Below, piece by piece: positions 1-9,896 of a DNA stretch of 64,000 nt. Both the position numbers and the translations under genes were made by a program. The notes under the pieces were generated by a model. That model was given only the letters and a program-made list of their open reading frames with translations, was not told where the DNA came from and ran no database searches. The stretch is from Brachionus koreanus (lineage: Eukaryota; Rotifera; Eurotatoria; Ploima; Brachionidae). The stretch spans positions 349,852 to 413,851 of the forward strand of contig PJRA01000493.1 in assembly GCA_016987375.1 (NCBI GenBank). The letters are read 5' to 3'. Positions within the stretch are counted from its first letter, which is position 1. The number at the start of each line of letters is the position of its first letter.

Positions 1-3000
1 GTAGATCCTTTACTAGGCTTATGTCTTCAGGTTGCCAAACATTCAATGCTAGACAAGCAAAAAAAAATATTTATATTTTTAATTTTATGAAAAAAATAAA
101 CCATTCGTATCTAAATCTTTCCTTTTCATTTCTAGAATTTGTTCATAGACTGTAGATCGTGTTCCATATTTTGATTCAGGTCTAGGTATAGATGGATTAG
201 TTCTATAAAGTTTGGACTGCTGTTTATTGTAGTTTGGATCAAAAACTGGAAATCCATTTACTCTTAAAAAAAAATTATAATAATTTACCCTTTGTTCTTA
301 CTAATTTAATTCCAAATTTTTACTTTTGATAGTTAGAATCAATATTTTCGAAAGGTATAAATTCCAAATTTTTCAATTGACCATTATTTTGAGGAGTCAT
401 TATTTGTACCGGGACAAAGTCATTTATGCCAATTCTAGCTCCAAATTGAGGATCATAGTTCGATAATAAAATTTCTCTTAGACCAACCGTTTGATCTGGA
501 TCAGAAACTGTCTCGGTAGCAAGAGAATTGAAATTTTTTCGGTGCAAATTCTCGTTTTTATTCTCGTCGTTTACATAGGTCAAATGAAATATATCGTTTC
601 TCTGATGAACAAATGATGGACTTGGCGCCCTCGGGTATTTGCAGCATTCGCATTCATTGATTTCTTTGTGCAGACACTCCAAAGCTTTTTCTGTTTTGAC
701 CGTAGCAGTCTCAGTCATATTATCAGTCGTTGAATCACTTTGTTTAGCTTCTTGATTATTTAACTGTTCGCTTGTTGTTATTTGCGTTTTTGTTTTGTCT
801 TCTAAGTTTTCAGATTTCTCTTCTGACGATCCATCAGCTGTCTTTTCTTTAATTTTAGCAACAAAAGTTACATATTTAACTTCTTTTCCATCAGAACAAC
901 TGCTTGTTGATTCTTTTGGTTGATTTTTTTGCCGTGAAATGCTTCTTGATTGCTTCAATTTTTCAGATAGTTCCTCATTATTTTGTTCTTCATCAATCTA
1001 TACAAAAGAATTAAACAAGATTTCATCATTTTATCAGAATTTAATAAAAATTATTTCTATTGAAAGATAGTTAGAAAAAGTAAGACAAAAATATTTTTAT
1101 ACAAAAGAAATGATTGTTTCCATCTGATTTTAAAGAAATCAAATTTCATTATTTAATGATTGGAAAAAAGTTAATTTAATCATCTAATAAAATAATAAAT
1201 AAATTAAATAGGGAAGAAATTATCTAATTGTAAAATGCATTCAATCTTCAAATTATTACTGACATGACCAAAATTTGATTCAGATTTAGTCAAAAGTCAT
1301 TTTATACTCCAATTCAAATTTGACTTTAAATTTTTTTACCATTTTACTAAAAAAAACGTGTTTTTATTTTTAGTTTTCGGTTCCTGTAAATTTGTACATT
1401 TAGGTAAGCTTCTCTTAATTCTTATTCAATTTTATGATTATTTTTATATAATTTTTCTTCCTATATTTTAATTTTATAGACATCATGTCTATTTATATCA
1501 AAATTTAAAAAATTTTCCAAAAAATTAATCTTCCGATTATTTTTGGTATTAAAAATCAACATTTTTGGTTCTAAATAATTAATTTTTGGTATTAAGATAA
1601 ATATTTGCCTGAAGAAACTGTAATTTAATAGGAAATTTATGGAATTATTTATTTATTGAAATAATTTCTCTGAGTTTGAAGATTTAGATATAATTGAAAT
1701 TAATAATTAAATTGACCAAATACTATCATCGAAGCAACACCTAGAAAATCTGGAAAAAATTAGTCCCATAAACCAACTCTTTTAGAAGAAACAATTTTAG
1801 ATAGTTAAACTCAAACAAGTTGAACTTATCTTTATTAAAATCATTGATAAGATCACTATTTGATTATTAATTTATTATAATAAGCGTCGGAACATCAAAA
1901 ATAAAAGCCTTCCTTAAAAGCTTTTCCAATTAGACACTAAGTCCTAAAGCTGGAAGCAATCGAAAACAGCTCAACTAGCTTGTTTGTAAAATTAAACAAA
2001 TAAATCAAATTCACTCATATATGTTTTAACGACAAGCAAACACAATCATGATATTTGAGATACCTTAAGATACTTTCACCAAGCAGACTAATTGTTCATT
2101 AATTCTACACTAACTTAATTTTATCATCCTTTTTCTTATATTAACATTCAAATCAGCATTCTTTTTATTTATATAAAATTTTATATTCATTTTTAAGGTA
2201 ACAATTAGGTTTAAACGAAGGCTAGAAGGTGCAAGCCATCCGGACAAATCTGGAACCCTCTTCAAAATATATTTTTTATAAAAATAATAAAATAAGATTA
2301 AATCATAATTTTTTTTTTAATTTTTATTTGTTTTTACCGTTTATTAAGGATGATTTGATGTCTAATCCTTCTAGTTAAAAATTCTCTTCTATGTATTTAA
2401 AATTTTATTTTCAAGTCATCTGCATTTGTCGTTCAGTAGTTATAGCGTCTCAAAGTTGACCATCAAAATAAGTAAAGCAGACTTGAATAAAAATATTTCC
2501 TAGAGTTTTTGGACTTTAAAAAACTAACTAAAAAGTCGTCCCACTATTTAGGTGAGTGTTTCTTGGCATTTTCACCAAATAATTTGATTATAATAGGTTT
2601 TTGTACCCAAACACGATTGAAAAATGACAATTAAGTTTATTTTTTAAAGAGGAATATGATCACGAAGAAAAAATTGCGAAAGAGTGTTGGGACAATCCTC
2701 AACCCAAAAACAAAGTTAATTTGGTATCGAAACTTTAATATAGCATATTTATCTAAGAAAAATGTAACGCTATGAAAAGTTGCAAATAATAAAAAAGTGT
2801 ACTTTCACCTATAAAACAAGTGGTTAATAACTCATGTTTTGAATCTTCTTCTGGGAAAAAAAAGTGTGAACAAGTGAACAATATTTTTACTGGTGATCAA
2901 CTTTGAGACGCTGTGATTCTTAAGCGGCTAATGTTGTTGTTTTGACAATAGGGTATCAGAAAAGATAAGCTTTGATTTGATCATTACAAAAATTAGAAAA

Positions 3001-4858
3001 ATTCCTTAAACAAAAAAAAATTAATTTAACCAAAAAAAAAGCTTCCGTAATAATTTAAAAAGTTTACCAAAAATAAAAAAAAACCCAAAAATTAAATTAA
3101 ATTAGAAATTTACTTTTTGAAAAATTCAATTTAAAATTAAACTTTTTTAGACAAGTTTCAAAAACCTACTAATTTTTCCTTTGTATCAGCCAACTCTATT
3201 TGTGTGATTGATATACAAGACTTAGGTCTTGGTGAAGACGAGCTCATATTAAACTTTAATGGACTTCTAAATTTAAAAAAAAAATAAATAAACTCTATTC
3301 ATTGATATCCAATTTTAAATACTTTAACTTTCTTCCTGTAGATGGTCTACTGATGCACCCACGCCAATCAGTAAAAGAAGTTGATTTAGGTCTTTTAGAC
3401 GCATCTCGTGTTAAGACAGCATAGACTGGAGCATTTAAAAACTTGCTCTCAGTCTCTGAATTATCGTTTAGAGTTGAGCTTTTTTCTATGAAACTTTTTT
3501 CACTTATTTGATTTTTAGCTGAATTTTTTAGCGATTCCCACAATTGCCGGTTTTCATTAATTCTCGTATTCAACTAAATTGCCAAAAATTAAAACTATTT
3601 CCAAGCTTCAGCTTTCAATTATACTTGATTCTTGGATAAAATCATTCTGTCACTAACGTCTTTTGCCACCTCGATCAGTGAACTAAGAGTTACTGACGAT
3701 TTTGGATCTCCCAGATGACTCGTGCTCAGTGTATTAAAGTCGTTCAATGCATCATAAAATTTTGACAAAGATTTCAAACTTTGCTCAAGCTTTTTATTAT
3801 CAGTTTTGTCTAAATAAATTTCAGATTCATTTTTAAAAAATGTTTGAAAAAAAAATATAACAACAACCTATGCTCGAGTACAATTGATCAGCGTATATGG
3901 AAAGAGCTTTTAGAATTTCACTTCTTGATTTTTCATCAAGATGACTCTTAATTGATTTTTTGTTATTAGAATATTTTTCACTTTTTTCGCTTCTAACAGA
4001 CATATGTGACTTATTTAATTCATCACGAGCATCATCTTAGTTTTAAATTGTTTCAAATCAAACTCACTTTTTTAAAATAAACAAACCTGATAGTTTATTT
4101 TTTACTTTAGCTTCTTTGATTTTAGGAGCAGTCTCTAATTTGAATGTGTTTTTTAAACTAGGAAAATAAACAGGACTCATCTCTCTATTGGATCTGATTG
4201 ACTGTTGTGTGTTGGCTCTATCAAAAACTTCATTATTTGAATTGGCTGATCGGCGCGGCGAATGATTAATCTGAGTTTCTTTAATCAAAATATTTGTCTT
4301 AATTTTCTAAAAAAAATTCAAGCTATTTATTATTATTTATATTCAATATGAATCTTTTTAAAAAAAAATAAATAAAATAAACAAATACTTCATTATTTTT
4401 GGAAAATGAATCTTTATTTTTTGAGTACCATTTGTAGACTTTTTCTAAGTTATTTTTGAAATCAAAAGAATTCGGTTCTCTAAACATTTTAAAGTTAAAA
4501 TAAGAATTATTTTTTCCTGAAACAAAAATATCTACTTTTCTCTCAGTTCATTGAGCATTTTTGTTAAAATTAGATAAAAATTAGTTTCTTGATTAAATTT
4601 GTCACTATAATAAAACTAGAGTTTTAATTTCACCTGAATTTTAGTGAAAGCATACTTTTTTGAACGAAATGCCAAATTTACTAGGCTTGCATGTTTTTCA
4701 TGTCCTTTGGCCTCATAATAAAGCTCTTTGAACATTTCATTTTCAAGTAACTTTAAATCTTCTTAGCATATGCATAAAATAAAGATAAAAAAGAAAATTA
4801 CCTTAGAGTCTCTCAGCTGATAGAGATTTTGATGCAAAAATTGCAGCGAGGTTCCCAT
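1..4858 (-). CDS. Unrecognised 12-exon gene, partial at the left window edge
   Basis: I do not recognise this family. Exons by hand: 4858-4802, 4750-4656, 4604-4536, 4479-4389, 4297-4087, 4035-3868, 3809-3625, 3573-3329, 3266-3170, 997-324, 262-102 and 48 to beyond position 1. All splice phases agree and give an open frame of 700 residues that continues off the edge. The start is the ATG at 4858 (MGTSLQFLHQNLYQLRD). The N-terminal ~100 residues look helical (KELYYEAKGHEKHASL); the rest is polar, Ser/Lys/Asn-rich and probably disordered. The last visible part is richer in Pro, Tyr and Trp (GFPVFDPNYN, NVWQPEDISL). There is no signal peptide or membrane segment. Reading exon 3573-3329 through would end in a stop at 3295, but a 62-nt intron (donor GTTAAAG, acceptor ATTTAG) bypasses it in frame. 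Intron 9 is about 2.2 kb and holds a MITE-like element. Alternative: two adjacent genes split at 3295/3247. Confidence 0.7.
2444..2912. mobile_element. Tc1/mariner-like MITE candidate with 16-bp perfect inverted repeats
   Basis: AGCGTCTCAAAGTTGA at 2444-2459 is matched exactly by its reverse complement at 2897-2912. Partial complementarity continues inwards (left GACCATCA, right TGGTGATC). The ~440 bp between are AT-rich; a short open stretch near 2650-2710 (KKLRKSVGTI-like) is vaguely like transposase but too short to call. The terminal sequence resembles Tc1-type ends by general pattern only. It lies inside a 2.2-kb intron of the surrounding gene. Superfamily assignment is inference. Confidence 0.55.
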
Positions 4859-6945
4859 GTTTTTTGTTTAAACGAATCCAATAAAATTTCAGTGATTTGT
4901 TGAACCAATTTTTTAATTTGTTTAGTTTTAAATTATTCAAAACATTTTTCTTGCCTTAGAGAAGCTAAGAAAATTTAAATTATTTAATTTAGTTATACAT
5001 TAAAATCGAAAGTGTATTTGGAAAAGGTAGAAACATTAGAGTAATTCTTATTTACAGTTCTTTCGATCTAATTATGTAATTTGACAACTTATATTTTTGA
5101 ATCTAAGTTCCGAAAGGTAAACACCAAAAATTTTAATAAGTGAAAATTTTTTTTATTTAAGTTGTTTAAATTTCTATGGTAACTATTTTGGTAATTCAAA
5201 ATAATAGTTAATTTGTTTCGTTATTGGAATCCTTTCCGTACATCGAAAAAACTTAAGTTTTTGGCTTACTATCCATAGGTTTCGGTAATGCGTTTTTAAT
5301 CAATTAATCCAATTTTTCTTTCAATTAAAAAAGCATATTTTTTCAAAAAACAATTTCTCTTTTATATTTTTTTTTCAATATTAAGTAAATCAAGAGATAT
5401 GCAAAAAATATAGAAGTTCAAATGCTAAAAAAATATTTTATTATACTTTTCATTTATCTTTGACTAATGATTTAAAAATTCAGTTTAAATTTTCTTTAAA
5501 ACTTAAGACCAAAATTTTCTTTAAATTATTTAAATATTAAAAGAAATAGTTAAATCATTGATTCTTTTTTAAAATCTATGTTTAAAAAATTAGCTTGAGT
5601 AAGATCTTAAATGCTGATAAATATATTTTAACAAAATCAACTAATCTTTTTGGTTGTCAAGCATTTTTTAAAAAATAAACTTGATAAATATTTTAAAATT
5701 AAAAAAACTGATGACTTTACAATTTTGTGTATGAATGCGTCAATAAATGGCGTCCTAGTTTGCATTTTAGGATCAAAAAAAAATTTAACATTGTTTTGAA
5801 AAAAGACTATTGATGATGCTTTCTTTATTACACACAAGTGCACATTTGAAAGAATAAAATTATTAAGATAAATAAAAAAATAACCGCACTGTTAGATTAA
5901 ATACAAATTAAAAAAAAATTACTTCCTTTTTGATAGATTAAAAATAGCTAAAATAAGAAATCTTTTTTTAAAATACTGGTAAATAATGCTACATGATATG
6001 TTGTCTTTTTTTTTACCTAAAATCATTTTTTCATACGTTAAAAGACTGAAAGAAAAATAAAATTATCAACAAGATTTAATTTGATAATAATAATATGCAA
6101 AAGCTACAGCAGGAGAAATTACGGAGCGTGACTAGTTCGCTATGGTAGCTAGTTAGGAAACCAAAAAAATAAATTTTCTAACAAAATTAATCTAACATAT
6201 TTGTATTTTATAATCGCTTTTTTGTTTTCACAAATGTTTTTATTTTTTTTACATTATACTCCTCTTTTGGAGGGTCGATATATGAGTCCTATAATCCAGT
6301 AAGTTAAGTCATACTTTATTTATTTATCTAATGTTGATTATTGAGATTCGATTAATTAAAATTAAAAAAGAAATCAGACATTTGATTTTTGCAGAAGTAT
6401 TTTTTGCTTTAGCTTTAAGTCTTGGAGTAGAATACTCTTTAGGCAATAAATTAATAAATTTTTGAATCTAACATTTTAGAATGTTTGACTTTTGGTTGAC
6501 TAAAGAGAAGTTTTGTCTGAAATTTTTGTGAAGATAAATTTAATTCTTAAAAATATGAAATAAAATGAAAAATAAAACAGTTTTTTTAAACTTTTTCTTT
6601 TAAACTGCTGAATAATTGATTCAATTTTTAAAAATGTATTTTATGTATAGTCGCCAAATATGACTACTAAGATCCTTGGCCTATCATAGTGGAAAAAAAC
6701 AATAATCATTAAAGAATGAAGCTTTTAAGTAATAACATAGCAATGAACTCAAAATTCATCGTGTTTGTTTGAGAGTCTATCTTCATTATATTAAGAACTA
6801 AATTAATTAATTAAGTCCAAAAAACTTAAGCATAAAAATTTTCAAATTTTATTCTAATAAATCCTAATAAACATGCTTTTCAAATTAAATCGACGACTAA
6901 AATAAAAAGTTATTATAATTTTGATGCTTCATCTCTTTTGGGTAG
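4859..6945. other. Intergenic DNA, no gene seen
   Basis: About 2.1 kb of AT-rich sequence between the upstream ends of the left-edge gene and the 3' end of malate dehydrogenase. Open frames here (for example 5637-5843 minus) are low-complexity and resemble no family. A minus-strand AATAAA (TTTATT at 6848-6853) lies about 95 bp past the malate dehydrogenase stop and is its likely poly(A) signal. Confidence 0.6.
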
Positions 6946-7944
6946 TCATTTCGTGGCTTCAAGAGCATCATCTCTTTCTTGGGTTAATTCTTGAGCAGTC
7001 TTTGTCATTAAATCTTTGGCCCAGTCGTTTATCTCCAAGCCTTGAACAATAGACCATGTTCGATTTTGACATCTTACTGGAAAACTATACACAAGACCTT
7101 TTTCAATACCATAAGAGCCATCTGAAACAACACCCATTGAGACCCAATCATCACTAGATGTTCCGAACCACCAATCTCTTAGATGATCACAGATGGCCTT
7201 AGCAGCAGACATTGCCGATGAGAGTTTTCGGGCGGCGATAATGGCAGCACCACGTTTTTGAACGATCGGAATAAAAGAATTCTTGATCCAGTTTTCATCT
7301 TGGATAGCATCGTAAGCTGGCTTTGTTTCACCACTATTCAAAGTAACTTTTGCGTGTCTCAAATCTGGAAATTGAGTTGAGGAATGATTACCCCAAATTG
7401 TGACTTGTTTTACTTGGTCAGTTGTTACACCAACTTTCAATGCAACTTGGCCTTTGGCACGATTATGATCCAATCGGGTTAAACATGAGAAATTCTCTGG
7501 TGGAATCGATGGAGCATATTTAGAACAAATTAAACAGTTAGTGTTAGCTGGATTTCCAACTACTAAAATTTTAACAGTTTTTTTGGCATATTGTTCCAAA
7601 GCGTTGCCTTGAGACTTGAAAATTCTAACATTAGCTGCCAAAAGATCCTTTCTTTCCATGCCTTCCTTTCTTGGCATAGCACCGACCAAAACAGCAATAT
7701 CGATGTCTTTGAAAGCTACTTGTTCTTGGTCAGTGCAGACAACATCTCTCAACAATGGCAAAGAACAGTCCTCAAGCTCAAATTTTACACCACCCAAAGC
7801 TCCCAATGCTGGTGTGATATCTAAAAGATGTAAAATAATCGGTTGATCCTTGCCAAATACATCACCATTTGCTAATGAATACAACAACGAATATCCGATT
7901 TGACCAGCAGCACCGGTTACTAAGACTCTTATTGGTTCACTCAT
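6946..7944 (-). CDS. MDH1: Cytosolic malate dehydrogenase, intronless
   Basis: NAD-dependent malate dehydrogenase of the cytosolic animal type, 332 residues, the usual length for the family. It interconverts malate and oxaloacetate and serves the malate-aspartate shuttle. Visible motifs: the N-terminal nucleotide-binding loop [48 protein letters not shown] with the catalytic Asp and substrate Arg; and [12 protein letters not shown] with the catalytic His. There is no mitochondrial targeting extension before [11 protein letters not shown], which fits a cytosolic enzyme. The start is the first ATG and directly precedes the Rossmann fold. It is a single exon, while every other modelled host gene here has introns; its base composition is also clearly less AT-rich. 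It could be a fixed retrocopy or simply an intronless highly expressed gene. The frame is fully intact. Confidence 0.96.
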   Translation of the reverse strand: MSEPIRVLVTGAAGQIGYSLLYSLANGDVFGKDQPIILHLLDITPALGALGGVKFELEDCSLPLLRDVVCTDQEQVAFKDIDIAVLVGAMPRKEGMERKDLLAANVRIFKSQGNALEQYAKKTVKILVVGNPANTNCLICSKYAPSIPPENFSCLTRLDHNRAKGQVALKVGVTTDQVKQVTIWGNHSSTQFPDLRHAKVTLNSGETKPAYDAIQDENWIKNSFIPIVQKRGAAIIAARKLSSAMSAAKAICDHLRDWWFGTSSDDWVSMGVVSDGSYGIEKGLVYSFPVRCQNRTWSIVQGLEINDWAKDLMTKTAQELTQERDDALEATK

Positions 7945-8033
7945 TGTTTTTTAAAAGTTTCTAAAAGATCTTTTAAGAAAAAAAATTTTTTTTAAGCAAA
8001 AATTATTTTCCAAGCGTTGTTATTTTAAGGCTT

Positions 8034-8468
8034 AGGGTGTGTAGAGCGAAGTCATTCTATGAAGAAACATATGAAAGTACGCTAAAATTTTGATAGAATT
8101 ATAATTTTTTTTCTTTTATAAATTTTTACTTAGCGTTATTTGGGGTTAAATATTTAAATTTTTTTACTTAGTTTATAATTTTACTTAGATGCATTATCAA
8201 AATTGACGAGTCATCTACTGCAGTTATTACTTCACTTTATTGTTTGCCAATGCCAAAGGAAATGTCTTTGAATAAGTGATTAGAACTGATATTATTCGAT
8301 TTTTTCATAATTATTCAAAAATTTTCTGAGGGGGTTTTTTTTCAAAAATTTCAAAGCATAAATTTGAATTCTAGGTATTTTTGTGTATTTGATTTACCTT
8401 GGAAGGGCGTTATTTCTGACTTTGAAACAAAATTGAATAATTCCGGGAACAAGATGTGAACACACCCT
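8034..8468. repeat. Possible MITE bounded by 9-bp inverted repeats
   Basis: AGGGTGTGT at 8034-8042 is matched by ACACACCCT at 8460-8468; extended ends TTAGGGTGTGT and TTCAGGGTGTGT are also similar. The ~435 bp interval is AT-rich without coding potential. It abuts a LINE relic. The repeat is short and no target-site duplication is clear, so this is tentative. Confidence 0.3.
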
Positions 8469-8539
8469 GAAAATATGCTTTTTTTTTTACTTAATCTTAA
8501 AATTTTTCATAAGTTTTTAGTAAATTCTCAAATATTGTT

Positions 8540-9000
8540 TAAAAATTCTAAATCACTTTTGGTACCTGGGATTAGGAACTTGAAATATGAGCAAAGATTA
8601 GCAATGCTTGGGTTAACGTCCTTAAAAGCAAGACGAGAAAGAGGAGACTTAATATTTAAATGAATTTTTAAATGTATAGATCAGCTTAGCTTAATAACCT
8701 GGCAAAACCCTGTAATAAAATGCAATTTCCTCACAACGACCGGTCCCGCAAGCAATCCGAGGACACAAACAGAGGTAAAGCAAACAACTTTCTAAGGCAA
8801 GGCAACGTGAAAATTTCTTGACCAATAGGGTAATCAAGAGCTGGAATTAATTACCGAGTGAAATAATAAATGCGAGGTCATTAATCAGTTTTAAAAGTCA
8901 GCTGGATAGACACATGGAGCGAAATAGTGGATGTGCCTCTAATTTCCCAGCCAAGAGGTTGTAAATTTCGAGAACTCTCTTAAAGATTAAAGGACAAATA
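8540..9000 (+). pseudogene. LINE reverse-transcriptase C-terminal relic (CR1/L2/Jockey-like)
   Basis: The frame around 8560-8660 reads LVPGIRNLKYEQRLAMLGL then TSLKARRERGDLI, the characteristic segment after the reverse-transcriptase domain of CR1/L2/Jockey-type non-LTR retrotransposons. After frameshifts the downstream sequence reads like the typical terminal segment: FLTNRVIKSWNELPSEIINA near 8810-8880 and SLISFKSQLDRHME near 8885-8925. Several frameshifts and stops show it is dead. Only the 3' end is present, as expected for a 5'-truncated LINE insertion. Confidence 0.8.
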
Positions 9001-9004
9001 TTCC

Positions 9005-9896
9005 AATCTAGAAAAGACTCATTAGAATTAAATACAAGGAAAAAAAATTGACAACAAACAAAAATTATCTAAATTAGAATATATCTATTTTGAAAATTTG
9101 TCAAATTAAAGAGATTTTTTAAAGAATCTTTAAAAAAACTATAAAAATCTCTAAAATTTTTTATTTGGGTTACTTGAAATTCTAAAATGCTTAAAATTAA
9201 ATTAATTTAGACTTCTAAAAGTTTTACCTTACCTTTACTTTTTAAATTTCTGGGTTAAAAAATTACCAAATAAAACTTCGAAATTTACAGTTTTTCTAGA
9301 GAAAGAAATAAGATTGTTCTTTTTATTTTTAGAAATTTTTCTTATATTTAGAATATCTCTATTTTATCTCCAAAATTTGTCAAATTATAGAGATTTTTTA
9401 ACAAATGTTGATTTTTTGAACATATATGCTCATTTTACCGAAAAAATTCCGTACCCCAATCTATGGTCATAGCAATTACTCCCACAACAAAATTAAGTTG
9501 TTTCGTTTTTTAAGCACCTAGTAAAATTAACAGCTTTACTTCTAAAAAATAAATTAATAAAAGGCTTTTCCTTGACAAAATTTTGAAATGTAATTTTAAT
9601 TGGAAAAATAAAAATGAATATCTAAGAATTTATCTTTATCCAAGAAAAAACATGAATTTTTTTCTTAATTCTTGAAAGTTTAAAAAAATTTTATTGACCA
9701 AAATCAGCATTTATCTTTGATAGAAATGTTGATTTTAACTGTTTTGGAAATTATATTTGAAATTTTATTGAAATTGTGTTTAAAAATAGACAATTTATTA
9801 AAATTAAATTTAAGAAACTATACATTCAAAAATTAATTTACGAATTATTTATTTGCATAAAAAATTTTAAATATTCAACAGTCTAAAGCAAACGAA
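9005..9896. other. Intergenic, upstream of the F-box gene
   Basis: AT-rich sequence with internal near-repeats (for example the motif GAATATCTNTATTTT followed by AAATTTGTCAAATTA and AGAGATTTTTTAA, near 9078-9120 and 9350-9400). This local duplication of about 50 bp is the only structure I see. It probably includes the F-box gene promoter. Confidence 0.4.

Noticed and set aside
5637..5843. Minus-strand open frame of 68 residues
   Set aside because: Low-complexity, no family resemblance, no splice partners; expected by chance in AT-rich DNA.
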